In this document: positions 10,996 through 23,845 of the stretch, piece after piece | Numbering within the stretch: position 1 is the first letter of the stretch | How the letters are laid out: every line of letters starts with the position of its first letter | NCBI GenBank assembly: GCA_003255065.1 | Contig: QAOA01008826.1 | Coordinates: 186,001-250,000, forward strand | Length of the DNA stretch: 64,000 nucleotides | Direction: 5' to 3' | From: Cercis canadensis | Taxonomy: Eukaryota; Streptophyta; Magnoliopsida; Fabales; Fabaceae | Notes under the pieces: model-generated | Told to the model about the DNA's origin: nothing | Database searches by the model: none | What the model saw: only the letters and a program-made list of their open reading frames with translations | Made by a program: the position numbers and the translations under genes

Positions 10996-13511
10996 TTAAC
11001 CAGAATCAAAAATAGCAGTGGAGGACTTCTGGAATTTTACTCCACTATTTCTTTGAGCTTTGGATTGTTGGCCAGTCTCTTTTAAGCTCCAAACTTTATT
11101 TCCATCTCCAAAACAAGCAAATTTTCTGAGATGCTCCAAAAGAATCTTTTGTAATGACGGCTTCTTTTTCTTGTTTTTCTTGTGAGATTCAGCTATAGGC
11201 ACTGGTCTAGCCATTGGCTTCTTGGGATTTTTATCATCTTGGACCTCTAAATCATGAGGCTTCTCTTTATTTGTCATTCTCATGGTGCGAGCTTCAATAG
11301 GGTCTTGTGATTTAGTGCTTCCACTTGTAGTGTCAATTTTACAACAAACACTCACTTCATCTGGATGCTTTATTTCTTTGAAGACCTTGAAGGACACTTG
11401 ATCACCTTGCACTCTCAGAGTAAGTTGGCCCTTTTGGACATCAATAAGAGCTTTCCCAATTGCTAGAAATGGATGACCAAGAATAATTGGGATTTCTTGG
11501 TCCTCCTCCATGTCAAGCACAACAAAGTCCGCTGGGAAGATGAACTTGTCCACTTTTACCAATACATCCTCCAGGATTCCCCTTGGATACTTGATTGATC
11601 TATCTGCCAATGTTAATGAGATGGAAGTTGGCTTTATTTCTCCTATACCCAATTTCCTGAAAACAAAAAGAGGCATAAGGTTAATACTAGCACCAAGATC
11701 ACAAAGTGCCTTACCGAAAGATATATTGCCAATAGAACAAGGAATATTGAAACTCCCTGGATCTATTAATTTTGGTGGCAATTTCTTTTGTAAGATTGCA
11801 CTGCACTCCTCAGTAAGTGTCACAGTCTCATAATCGCTAGCTTTCTTTTATTTGAGAGAATCTCCTTCATAAATTTCACGTAGCTAGGCATTTGCTCCAA
11901 AACATCTGCAAATGGGATGTTGATGTGCAGCTTCTTGAACACCTCCAGAAATTTAGAGAATTGATTATCCAGCTTCTTCTTCTGGAATCGCTGAGGGAAC
12001 GGAAAAGGTGGAACATATGGTGGAGGGTTATCTGGGAATAACTTAGATGTTTTCCCCACAGGTGTCACAGGAGTTTCCACTGGAGTGTCTTCTTTTACCT
12101 CAGGCTCAACTGGCTTACTAGGCACCTTCTTGACAACTTCAGAAGGTTCATCCAAAGTTTTACCACTACGAAGAGTTATGGCCATGACATGCTCTTTAGG
12201 ATTCACTTCTGTATCACTTGGCAATGATCCCTGCTGTCTGTTAGTGAGCATGGTGGAGAGTTGACCCACTTGTATCTCTAAGTTACGAATGGAGGCATCT
12301 GTTCGGGCCATGAATTGACTTGTATTCATGGTCAATTTGGCTAGAGCATCCTCCAAAGAAACCTTTGCTTGCATAGGTGGTTGAGCAGTGTTTTGGTTAT
12401 TTTTCCAAGAGAAGTTTGGATGATGTCTCCACCCCGGATTATAAGTGTTCGAATAGGGGTCATTCTGTTAGTTCTGATTCCCCATATATTTTGCTTCCTC
12501 AGCCTGAGATGTAGAGAACGGGTTGCCCACCTGGCAATCTGTACTAACATGAGGACCTCCACAATGGTCACAATTTTCAGGAGGTGATTGGATGACATTT
12601 ACATTCCGGACGGTCAATTGCTTAGCTAGTGAGTCGATTTTTGCAGATAAAGCAGTAAAAACGTCAACCTCATGAACCCCAAGCACCTTGCGTGAAGTGG
12701 TCCTCTCAGAAGGCCACTGGTAGGCGTTGGTAGCCATCTCCTCTAGCAAGTCGTTGGCATCCGCATATGTCTTCCTCATCAACGATGCACCAGCAGCGGC
12801 ATCAACTAGGGTCTTGGTGGAGTTCAACAAACCATTATAAAATGTCTGTAACTGCAACCAGTCAGGGAGTCCATGGTGAGGACATCTACGAAGCAACTCT
12901 TTGTACCTTTCCCAAGCCTCCTGAAGTGACTCATTATCCAATTGATAAAATGTTGCAATGTTGTTTTGGAGCTTGGCGGTCTTAGCTGGTGGGAAAAATT
13001 TTGCCAAGAATTTTTGGGCCAAAACGTCCCATGTGGTGATGGTGCCTGTTGGCAAAGACTGAAGCCAAACCTTGGCTCTATCCCGTAATGAGAAAGGGAA
13101 TAGGCGGAGGCGAATAGCATCATTACCAACCCCATTGTGCTTGAAAGTATCACATATCTCCACGAATCCAGAAAGATGAGCATGAGGGTCTTCACTCGCT
13201 AATCCACTGAATGGGGTTGACTGGACCATGTGGATCACAGCTGGTTTAATCTCGAAAGAGTTTGCTTCAATAGCCGGTCGCCTTATACCCGAATTGGTAT
13301 CCGTGATGGAAGGTAGAGCATAATCACAGAGTGCCTTTGGAGGGCTTTCTTCTGCCATTGTGTCTATCAAAACTCTGGTAGACTCTCTTCTTGCCTTTCT
13401 ATTTTTTTGACAAGTCTTCTCTATCTCAGAATCAAGTGGGATTAGAGAACTGCTTCCAGAATTTCTCATATACCAAAAGAAAACTCCTGGAAGTCTCAAA
13501 CAATAAAACAA
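10996..13511 (-). pseudogene. Retrotransposon gag-protease, broken
   Basis: Three in-order pieces on the minus strand. 13511-12468 encodes Gag (about 347 codons). It has a basic N-terminal part, the conserved gag core FEICDTF-like / RLRLFPFSLRDRAKVWL / LAQKFLAKFFP, and a zinc knuckle CDHCGGPHVSTDC. A single TAA at 12468-12470 interrupts it; the frame then continues as 12374-11820 with a coiled-coil-like stretch and a proline-rich linker. A one-base shift near 11822 leads into 11823-10996, which holds the aspartic protease with active site CDLGASINLMP and the strongly conserved FIFPADFVVLDMEED. The translation ends at 10996 without reverse transcriptase. Family identification is firm; the product cannot be made in one piece here. 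Confidence 0.88.
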
Positions 13512-13519
13512 TTAAATAG

Positions 13520-14777
13520 ATCTGTGAAAATCTTAACGCAAGTGTACGTTACCGTTTCCAAGTAATAAGATGAGATAGAGTTATCGTTCCCACGAGGACT
13601 AATGTATCAACTACCGAAATTGGGTTAACCTTAATTTTATCTAATCAATCAATATGGAGAGATTTTCAAGAAACAACTAAAAATAGAATAAAAACAAGTA
13701 AACCAGAAAAATAGCAAATTAAACCAAAAAAAGTGATAAAATTATCAAGAGAGAAAAATATCTAGGGCTTTTGATTTCACCATAGCTATTCCGATTTGCT
13801 ATTCCTAATTCATTAACCAAGAACAATCTTCCTAATTGCTAGCCAAGAACCCTAAATTATCTATTAGCCTTTCCCAAGGTCAAACAAAAGTATTTCTAAG
13901 TTATGAACCTACGATATTCCTATGTGAATTGCGAACAACCTAGAATTTCACTTAATTCTATGGTTCTTTTTAAATAGCTACACAGGCCATGGAAGTATAT
14001 TCCTATCCTACATACAACCTATGTTCTTAATCTCTATGATCTTTAATTACAAATTACCTCCCAGTCTCATTGTAATTATCTAATCGACTAATTGGTGATC
14101 AAGCAATTAGAAGCATGAAGATTTGAGAAGAAGAAGACAATTAATAAAGGAGTTCTTGAATTAAAGAAATAGAAAATCACAAAATCATCCTAGCTAGGCT
14201 ACATGATAGCCCTAGAAAGGAATTTAGTTCATAGCAGATGAAAAGAACATAATAGAATCAAATCTAGACATGGTTCCAAGGGAAGAAGAATAAAAACTCT
14301 GAAGAGAAGCCCCAATCTTGTTGTGCCCTTCTCCAATCCTTGTTTTTGCTCTCCTTCTTGCCTCCAAAAAGTCCAGAAAAGAATCCCCTAAACAATCCCC
14401 AAAAGTTCCTATTTATACTCTCTCTAAAAGTCCTAAAGAAACTAAAGAAAAAGGGCACGTGTTCAGAAAAATCGCACGGGTGCCGCGGCTCTGGATTTTG
14501 GGCGCCGCAGCGCTGCCTCTCTGCCAAAAAACACCAATTTTCTCCTCGCGTGAGTGCCGCAGCGCTAAGTTGCTGTCCAGCTTTTAAATTTCATGCTCCA
14601 GGCGCCGCAGCGCTTGAATTCTGGTCTAGAAACTTCTCAATTCTTCAATTCTTCATTCTAACCTATGAAACCTACAATTTAACATAAAACATCCCATTAG
14701 ATGATGATTAATCTCAATAAACAACCAAATAATTAAGTAAAAAAGATCTAAAGAGTGGGTATAAAACCCACTCAACA
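13520..14777 (-). repeat. 5' LTR of the gag-only element
   Basis: About 1258 bp, roughly 2 percent different from the 3' LTR by eye plus a small deletion in the GC-rich repeat block. The element reads leftward, so this LTR holds the promoter. No clear initiator-Met primer site follows it on the minus strand. Confidence 0.9.
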
Positions 14778-14782
14778 AGACG

Positions 14783-17084
14783 TGAGTTCATGCATAGGGG
14801 ATAAGAGAGACATATGCAGCAGTTAGAAAATAAGGGAGATAAATGTGAAGGGTAAGGCTACAGCAATATAAAAGGGAGATCCAAGAGACAGACGAAAATA
14901 GAGAGCAGAGAGAGACTCAAAAATTTGAGGAAAGAAATTTTTGAGAATTTGAAAGAAAACTAGACAAAATAGTTCATCAATTCAGGTATCAATATTATTT
15001 CATTGCTCAGTTTTCGTTTCTCTTTTCTTTGCTAAATTTCCATTATTGTTGCACTACACATAGCACACAAATCATATTTGCACCATTCATTTTCTCTTCA
15101 TTAGTTTCAAGCAGAGGTAAAACCAATTTTACAGGGGGAGATAGGCCCATTTTTCTAGAGAGAACCCAGCTTAAAGAGAGAAACAAAGTTTGAGAGAGAG
15201 AGAACAAAGACCCATAAAGATTCAAAGTGAAGAAAGAGAGAAATTTGGAAGAAAACAAAGAGTTAAAGAGAAATGATTTACCTTTATACCATCAATTTGC
15301 AAAATCACAGCGATGAGGGGTACATGCAAATCCCCAATTTTTAGAGAGAGAAATAGCACCTAGAGAGAGAAAGAAACAGAGAAATAGAAGGGATTTTACC
15401 TGTGAGGTGCTAGAACGGAACAATACAGAAAAGAAGTTAGCAAAGTTTGGCTTTGTTCTGGGTTTGAGGAAGAAGGAGAGGGTGAGAATCCCATTTTTTC
15501 TATCTCGGTACTCTTCTACATTTTTTTTCATTCTTAGTGGTGCGAATCCTTTCTTTTTATTGTTCACAATTTTTGTTTCCCTTACTTGTTTAGTTTTTAT
15601 TTATGCTTCCTTATTTTGCTGGACTATTTGTTATTTGAGCATGGGCCAATCTATTTAATCTTCTTGTATATTGTTTTACTTGTTAGTTTGGACCTTCTTT
15701 GTTTGGGTTTTGGTTTAGTTGCATTTATTATTTCATATTATCGGCTTTTGATGTGTAGGCTATTCTTTGTTTTTTTGGCTGAACTATTAGTAAGTTTGAT
15801 TCATTTTCGTTTGGGCTGATCCATTTTGTTTTTGCTTTACTTAGTTTTACTTGCTAAGTTGGGCTAATGTGGTATTGGGTTATTCATTGTCTTGCTGAAC
15901 CAGGCCCACGAAATGGGCTGGTCTATGTCATTTTATTGGGCTGTTTCTTCGACTGAAACAGACCCACGAATTGGGCTACAGTTATTTAGATTAGGTTTAG
16001 GATTAATGTTAGTCTTTTGATTTTTTTTTTTTTTATGAATGGCTCATTAATANTCTTTTTGTTCTAGAGTTATTTAGATTAGGTTTAGGATTAATGTTAG
16101 TCTTTTGATTTTATTTTTTTTATGAATGGCTCATTAATAATGTGTAGATTAGTTATTGTTTAGTGATTAAGTTTAATCTTTCATTTTTCCTTTGTTTAAA
16201 TAGTTTAATTGAAATAAAATTAGAAGTAAATTCATTGATTGTTGATTATATCCTTTTGTTTTACATTTACCCCTTTTTTTTTAGAAGTTAGGTCTTCGGA
16301 TTTTTGGCTAATTCATTTTCTTTCTCTACTTATTGTTTGTTAATATGTTAATAATTTTTTATTTTTTTTTTGTGAATATGAGACAAGAAGAAATGAAGAA
16401 GCCAATGAGAGAAAGTTTAGTCTATACTAATATCATATATCATGTACTTTACATTCACTTAGTTTAATTTGTGCGAATAGCATCTATAAGCCACTTACTT
16501 GTCAATGGAGGGATAGGGGCGACTTACCCTCATAGGGGTAGCTCTCCTATTTGCCCGAGGTAAGGATAAGCGTCACTTTAGGAATCAAGAAGCGTGAGAA
16601 CAAAGTAGAAGGATTAGGACGCGATTAGATTCATACATATCATAATTATAAATTATTTGTAATTTATTTTGATTGCATGTTTATTTATTTAGTTTATCTT
16701 TATGATTAAAGCAAAAAAAAATGAATATCTTTTAATTTCGGTTTCAAAAAAAAAAATAAAATTTCTTTTGAACCATTTTGCGAACTACGCAAACTTTGAT
16801 CCCTAATTATGGTACATAGGCATTCGAAGGTGACGAATCAAGTCTTATTTTGAATAATCACCAATTTTTCTTTTGTTTTTATTTAGGGATAAAATTAATA
16901 CGATTTGGCCATAATTTAATTTGCATGATTAATTTCGGGTAACCATTTTTTAGACAAGTGTTTTGGGGTGTCTAACACTTTCCCCACACATAAATTGACT
17001 CCCAGATCCTTTTTGGTTCGCAGACCTATTTTTTGGAAATTAAAGGGGTTTTTCAATTGTTCCCCAAAATTTTAATACAATTAG
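14783..17084 (+). mobile_element. Decayed Tat/Ogre-like LTR
   Basis: Sequence resumes the repeat that was interrupted at 8036: the words GACGTGAGTTCATGCATAGG occur on both sides of the gag-only insertion. A TATA-like CAATATAAAAG at 14864-14874 is followed by a GA-rich leader. The distal part (16960-17084) holds GGGGTGTCTAACACTTTCCCC and TTCGCAGACC, words familiar from the 3' part of Ogre/Tat LTRs. An N join at 16053 is flanked by a duplication of about 70 bp. No coding sequence was seen. Confidence 0.5.
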
Positions 17085-17098
17085 TGGCAACTCCAGAG
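17085..17098 (+). other. Primer-binding-site-like sequence
   Basis: TGGCAACTCCAGAG follows the LTR-like sequence and resembles the TGGCGACTC primer site (tRNA-Arg) of Ogre/Tat elements with one mismatch. The internal region of such an element is not recognisable downstream. Confidence 0.4.
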
Positions 17099-17149
17099 TT
17101 TTCATTTCGAAAACTAAATCTATTTTTATTTAGTCATTTGCGTTATAGT

Positions 17150-19560
17150 GACCTTCGGGTACATTATGACAATCTCATTATTTTCTTCTTCTAGATATAT
17201 ACTTCGTATTAGAGTCTACACTCTACACATACTAAATGTGGGGCATCTTTATTGTATGAGTAGCCATCATTGTCTCTTGAATTTTGATGAATGCCAAAAA
17301 TTAAGAATATGCTTAGTAGTTCTTTTCATTTGTCAACAATTAGTAGGACTTTTGGGTTTGAAATTTTGTAATTCATGTTTGCCCCTCTTGGTTTGAAAAA
17401 GCTCCCATTTTCAACCTTTATATCTTGTTTCCTCTTGCTTACTAGAGGTTTAATGTCAATAATGTAAACTTGGAAATCTATTTGTTGTCCCTACACTTAA
17501 TGGAAGACTTGAACATAAAGCATACAAGCATGCATTTTGGCTTGAGACTTATTGAGAATTTGTTCTTTTATCATCCAAGGGTGAATTGGATTTGCTGGTA
17601 TATTTATTACTTTATTTTTGCTGGGTATTTGAATTGGTAATTTTAACTTTTACCCTATTAATTACTTATTAGCATTTTGATGGCTCCTATAATTTTAACT
17701 GATGGTATTAGCAAATTGGACTGCACTTCATTTAGGTGGGAAGTTTGATACTGACTGCAAGCAATTTGTTGTCTAGTCCTCATAAGACATATATTCTCTG
17801 GTGTATGCTGAACTTTTAAGCTAGTTAGTTGCTTTCTTTCTTTCTGTACCTTCAATTCCTCCATCTGCATCATTTCTTTATCAATTTCATGTTACTTATA
17901 GACACTGTCAAGCATTCACATGACTTCAACTAAGTTATGAAATGGCTATGGTTTATTATTTCCTTTCTTTTGATTTTTAATCATCACTTTTGAATGGTAG
18001 ATTTTACTTAAGTTTATTTTAGCTAGGAGATCAATCCTCAATTTGTTTTTCTGGAATTGCAACTTGTTGACATTTTCTGATAATCCTCAATTTTATAGTT
18101 AAGTATAACATATTCGATTATCCAGTTGTTTTCCCATTAAAAACTTAGTGCTTCTTGTAAGTGAAGTCCTGTACCACGTTTTCTATGTAGCTAAAATATT
18201 CCTAAGCCTTCTAAGTCTGCTTATATTTCAATTTGGTTACATCTGGTTTGGTTCTGGTATTTGATGTTTATTTTCAGCACCAATATCAATATTTAGCTAT
18301 TACTCACAAGTACATGACAACGAAACATAATAGTTGAATCTCACTGAATCTAAAACAAAAATTCACAACGATGATAAAAAGATATACTAGAACTCTAGTA
18401 TTGCCTTGTCATAGATCTTTATTTATATAAACTGCTATTATTATGATGGAAGATAACTTCCAAGAATATGAGGATTCTGTTCTACTGTTTCTAAAACATG
18501 AATGATAAGAAGATTCATGCATACTTTTTTTTATACCTGGTATTTTTCTTCATATACTCTCTGGTTCCCGTAAAGTTCAAACATGCCTACTATATTTTTA
18601 AGTCCTCAACAATTGCTTGTCTTAGGCTTTGATTGGAGATCCAAGAAGAGGGATTCAATTAGATCTTCTGGAGTTCAATAATATTCTAGGGTCCCAGTTG
18701 CTGTGAGAAGAGTGGCAATGCACTATTGCAATTCTGTATGTATATTTACTAAAGTATTGCTTTTGTCTGTGTTCAAGCATCTCTGTATCTGTGTTGAGAC
18801 CCTGACTGACAATAAGTAGAAGGTAAACTTATCTGATGCTATCAAAGTTGCCACTACTTGCTATTAGATTCAATCTTTATATGGTGACGCATTGGTCTCA
18901 ATATATGAAATTTACCAGCTTAAACTGCTAGATCTTAGATTGTGGGAATCATTATCACTGGTTTCAATGATTCACTTGATTACCATTGAACTTATAATTT
19001 GACATAACTAACTAAATCTGAATATTGAATTCTGTTTGCATGTGATAAATTCTAGAGCTAAAGTAGGCTACCCTATACGGTAAGGAAGGAGCTTATGAGG
19101 TTAGGGTAGAATTTTAGGTTTGATTCTCATGTAAACCCAAATGCCAAAATACTTTTCACTTGTTATAATATGTAGACCTAGAATTGTTATAGAAAAATGT
19201 GGTGGATATAGATAAAATCTGAATTAAAGTATGATAAAACAGTATTGTATCTCTTCTTCTTCTTTTTATCTTTTTTTTTTGGTTATCTTCTCTCTGTGAC
19301 AGGGAAAAAAGATAGAGAGAGAGAGATTTATTTTGTTGTATCTTTGCTACTTTGACAGACTATTACATTCACACTTTTGATCCACTGGTTTGCGGATCAA
19401 TTTCAAATCAGGAACTAAAACTGTTTTGGAACTGTATGGAATCTGCCATATATACAAGAGCTGCTTTTTAACTACTTGGGTAGACCAAGTGACTTAGAGT
19501 AGGAGCTTATATATTTCTTAATTTTTCCTCATTTATGTATTACATAATTATGCTACATTT
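17150..19560. other. No gene recognised
   Basis: T-rich, intron-like sequence without coding motifs. It may be flanking intron DNA carried along with the hydrolase exon at 19617. Confidence 0.4.
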
Positions 19561-19616
19561 GGATGACTGATGCAGTTTGTTTCTATGTCTCTCTACCCTC
19601 CCTCCAGCTTTTACAG

Positions 19617-19736
19617 GGGAAAGTTGGTCTAGATGTTGCAGAAGCACTACATTTAATGGATGGTCTTGATTGGCAAGGTGCTGTGAAGGATATCGCTGCT
19701 TCAGGCAACTGGCTCAAAGCAAATGGTTCAAAGAAG
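19617..19736 (+). pseudogene. Dienelactone hydrolase exon, isolated
   Basis: A 120-bp phase-0 exon between a pyrimidine-AG acceptor (TTTTACAG) and a GT donor. It encodes 40 residues including GKVGLDVAEALHLMDGLDW and NWLKANGSKK. This matches the segment before the nucleophile motif (GFCMGG) of plant carboxymethylenebutenolidase-like hydrolases of the alpha/beta fold. The next exon with the catalytic cysteine is not found nearby, nor are earlier exons. The reading frame is clean, so the copy may be recent. It lies between two CACTA-like ends and could have been captured by such an element. Probably not functional alone. Confidence 0.75.
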
Positions 19737-20639
19737 GTTTGACACTGGCTACCTGTTGTCTAGATGAAATAAGATTAATTAAATAATGTCCTGTCATCTA
19801 TAGCGCCATGTTGCTCCTGATGAGTCAGCAGCCCTCAACTAATTAGCACATGTGGTCTTTCTGCTGCATAACAGTGGTTGGTGACTTGTTCAATACTGTT
19901 TATGTTTGTTTAGCTGCAGAAATTTTGAAACTTCATATAACTTCATGGAAAGTAAATATTTTGTTAATAACAAGATGTGAAATGTTGTAAATTTTTTTGC
20001 CTTTAATTTGATGATCCTACAGTGGTATTCCAAAATCTCAGAGCAGTATTATGTTTCTTATTTTCTAAGAGATTCCCCTTCTTCCCTTGACTAGTATCTT
20101 ATCACACTAAGGCACATTGTCAGGTGCTTTCCATTCTTTACTTGCTACAAGAGCTCCATCATCCAATTGAAAAATAGAAATGGTGACAGAGATCTGAACA
20201 CAGCCATTTAATTCAAACAATTTGGCGGGAATCAAGTCGTAGCTGTCTTTTATCCAAAGAACAAATTTGCTCAAGAAGAGTATGATAGCTAATTGCCTCT
20301 TATAATGTCACTTGTATTGGTTCTTAGGTTTACATTTGATGTTTCATGAAGATTACTTAGCAAGAATTTAATTTCTACTGTATAATTTCCTCATTTGTAA
20401 GCTATCATATTTGTAAAATACTAATAGAAATCATGTTCTGTTGTTAAATTATAAATACAACAAGGTTTTGAATATTTTTGTTAAATTACCTTTTCTATAA
20501 TAGAGTGTATTCAAATAAAATATTTTATAAATACATGCATTTAAAATGCTGTATTTCAATTACAAGTATTTGAAATTCATAAGAATTTGTCAAATAGTAT
20601 ATTTTAATTTTAAGAAATATTATTTAAAAATTTACCTTT

Positions 20640-20958
20640 AAAAGTTAAAAAAAAAAAAAACTTGGGAAATTTCGTGGAATTTTCATTCAGTTGGAATTTT
20701 AAAAAATAATTTTTGAATTTTTTTAAAAAATAAAAATATTTTTTTAAATATATTAAAAAAATTAGTTGGAATTTTTTTTCAAAATCGAATTCTAACGATA
20801 AAATTTTGTTGAAATTTACTGTTTTATTAAAATTTTACAATTTCAACAGTCACTTCTCCAAAGACACAAATTTTGTTGAAATTTTTGTTAGAATTTCAAA
20901 TTTTAACAAAATTTCAACAAAAAAATTTCGTTGAAATCCCATAAATTTCTTGTAGGGT
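20640..20958 (-). mobile_element. CACTA-like right end
   Basis: Ends (plus strand) TTTCTTGTAGGG, close to the inverted CACTACAAGAAA terminus, preceded by many short direct and inverted copies of AATTTCAACAAAATT-like words, as in CACTA subterminal regions. The last bases are mutated and no 3-bp duplication matching 5732-5734 was found. Confidence 0.5.
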
Positions 20959-20959
20959 A

Positions 20960-21837
20960 AAAAGCCCCTAAAACTATTGTCGGGGGTGAATTGGGTTTTT
21001 TAAAACTTTTATGTTTACTTTCAAAATCCTTGCAACTTTTTAATGAAAGATCCTAACAGAACTCAAATGGCAGCCGCATTTACGAAGATTGGTCCTTTAA
21101 TATCTTCATGAGTCGTTATGGCATCTTTTGACACACTAGGTTTTAGGCCATGAAATTCATATCACATTTTCCCTATAACATCAAGAGCTATGCCATAAAA
21201 TTTGGCTTGCATTATCTTGAGATATTTCCACATAAATTTTCTATCAAGCACCAAAAAAGGTATTCTTGTAATTTCATGCTTATTTTCCTCAAGTGATAAA
21301 AATACGGGTTTGTTTTTGTCAAAACTAAGAGGTTATTTAAACTGAAGTTCCCTTAGGTAGAGTATAAATCCAATGAACAAAATTTCGTTTTGATATTGTT
21401 TTGGTCACTTAAAAATCAGAAACATTTCAAAATTTCATGAAAACAAAAAAATTTTAAAGAAATGCTTCAAATATTTTTAAGTAATAATTTTTTTTACTTT
21501 TAAAGATTCTAACATAATAATGATAATAAAATTATATAAAATTAAATAATATAATGTTAAATAATTATATTTTAATCAAACAATATTAATATAATCAATA
21601 CTCATAATATTTTTATAACATTTGACACACATAAAACTTATTGCATATTACATATTTATACAAGTCTCAAATTAAATTTATTATCTAATAGTCCAAGATC
21701 TTTTAATCTATAAGATTAAAGTTGGTTTTATTTTAATAAAAAATATTTTAATTGACTAAAATCATTAAAATTCGTAGAAGAGGTGTAGAGCAACATAAAG
21801 TGATAATCCACTAAAATAGTAAAATTCATACGTAACA
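20960..21837. other. No gene seen
   Basis: AT-rich sequence up to the 9-bp target duplication of the large MULE. No open frame with recognisable content. Confidence 0.4.
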
Positions 21838-21846
21838 AAAGAAAAA

Positions 21847-22566
21847 ATGTAAACCTACATTTGAGTCCTCGAAAGATTGGACTTTCAACAAAATCGTCCC
21901 TCAAATATGGAAAACAACAAATTGGTCCTTGAAAGATAGGACATCCATAACAAAATGGTCCTCTATCAGTTAGGGCTGGTAACAGATAACGGAATTGCTG
22001 ATGTGGCACTGTTAAATGCTAAGGTGGCACGTTAAATGCTTAGGTGACATTTTTAATTTCCAACATCAGCATATGACGTGGATTTAATAAGAAAAGAAAC
22101 TTGAAAAATGCACAATTGGTGCAATGTGGCGTCGTTTGCTGTGTTTTTCTAAATTTTCATTTGAGTTGGGCAANAAAGAAACATTGAAAACAACTTTTTT
22201 CTGTTTTCAGATTTGGGCCTAATTTAGAAAATGTTTTCAGCAAAACATTTTCATTAAACTTAATCAAACGCATTTTCAAGCCCATTTTCTGTTTTCATTG
22301 AAAATGAAAACAGGAAATGGCCAAAGCAAACAGACCCTTAATTTCCAACATCAGCATATGACGTGGATTTAATAAGAAAAGAAACTTGAAAAATGCACAA
22401 TTGGTGCAATGTGGCGTCGTTTGCTGTGTTTTTCTAAATTTTCATTTGAGTTGGGCAACATCTTCCTCCCTTGATCAGAACCCTAGCCCCAAATTGAAGA
22501 ACTTCTGAAGACCAACCGAAGCCCCCACCACAGCTGTGTCCTTGGAAGATTCTCTTTGCAGGTTCT
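21847..22566. repeat. Left terminal inverted repeat of the 16.6 kb MULE
   Basis: Starts ATGTAAACCTACATTTGAGTCC and continues through ACGTGGATTTAATAAG to a leader-like segment ending TTCTCTTTGCAG. A 118-bp part is present twice (22052-22173 and 22340-22457) around the N at 22174, with about 160 bp of other sequence between. The match is to 38086-38499 in inverted orientation. Confidence 0.85.
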
Positions 22567-23845
22567 GTTTGAATTGATTTTGTTATATCTTCTGGTTTAT
22601 ATTTTCAATCCTTGTTACTGCCCTTTAGCTTATGAACTAAACGAAATCCCATATGTTTCGCCTTTTCCTTTTTTGCTTTCCCAATCCTTGTTATACCTGC
22701 GAAGCAACGATTTCAAATCCGTAATGTTATGACCTGTTGGCACTTCCCAATCACACCTGCGACCCAGTAAGATTTCTTTGATTATTGTTGTGGTAATTTA
22801 CTTGGCACTTCCCAATTATTGTTGCGACCCAGTAATGAATGATAACTTTCATTTGAGGTTGTGAGAGTGGATTTTTTTTTGTGGTTCTGAGAGTGGATTT
22901 TTTTTCTCCTTATAGTATGGAACTTTAATTTAGCTGCTAATTTCAGTTGCTAACTTTTAAAATTAAGATGCTTATTAAATTTAAAATTTTACCCCTTTTC
23001 CCCCTTTCTATACTATTTGCAAGTTCTGTTCCAATTGATTTTAATATGATTGGCAACAAAAGAAGTTTGGTATATCAGTAAATCAATATTGAAATTTACT
23101 GATTAGATACTTAATCTATTTGCTATTTTGATTTACTGGTATTATTGTCTTTTCCCTCTTTCTATACTTTAATTTACTGGTATTTCAGCTGCTAATGTTT
23201 CAAGTTTCATTTTCCAGTAGTACGTTGATGTGGTATGTTATTGTTTTGTGTGTGGTGTTTCTTCTTTGCTTTTGATGTTGCTATGCAATTTAGTATTATG
23301 TTGATCTCATTTCCCCATTCCCCTAGTAGATGCAAAATGCACACGATAGATGGGAACAACATTAGCCTATTTCAAAGTTGAGTCTCTTTAATCTATAATC
23401 AATCTACTTTCTGCTATTTGTGAAGAACTAGGTAAGTTGCCATTCATTTATTTGAAGGGGTCATTGGAGTTTGTGTCTATTATTGTGAATTGTGATTCTA
23501 CTTGAAGCTTCAATCTTTGAAAGGATATATGGTGCATACTAGTTGAAGCATCCGATAGAAAGTGTGATTTTGGATGTTTTATTTTTAGGCTTAAATCTTT
23601 AATTTTTTTTAAAAAAAGACAAGTGAAGGCATTTGGGCTGTTACCACGATTTCCATTTATTATTGATTAGTTTTCATGAAAAGATTACAGTTATTCCTTC
23701 ACTTTCTCTCCAATCCATTAAGTATGTTAATCAGTAATTAGTTATACTCAATCATTGTTTATAGGATTTAACTTTAGTTTTACATAATTCTCATTGGTCT
23801 TTTTTCCAAATCCTTAATTAGTTTCTTAATCAGTGTTGCTCTACC

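Larger units (their letters stand above)
8037..14777 (-). mobile_element. Non-autonomous gag-only LTR retrotransposon (TR-GAG type)
   Basis: A complete element of 6741 bp, bounded by two LTRs of about 1.27 kb that begin TGTTG and end CAACA, with a perfect 5-bp target duplication AGACG at 8032-8036 and 14778-14782. The internal region (minus strand) has gag and an aspartic protease domain of the Tat/Athila branch of Ty3/gypsy. No reverse transcriptase, RNase H or integrase is visible in the 1.7 kb between the protease and the 3' LTR. Such elements must be moved by enzymes of a relative. It landed inside an older LTR-like repeat whose halves continue on both sides (7920-8036 and 14778 onward). 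Confidence 0.9.

Noticed and set aside
5735-20958. One 15 kb CACTA element spanning both ends
   Set aside because: The right end reads TAGGG rather than TAGTG, the adjacent triplets (TTG and TAA) do not match, and subterminal words differ; it is possible but not supported enough to annotate as one element.
20958-21000. LRR gene copy C resuming after the CACTA end (CCTAAAACTATTGT resembles 4510-4530)
   Set aside because: Only about 20 bases match and the following sequence is unlike the kinase gene; chance similarity.
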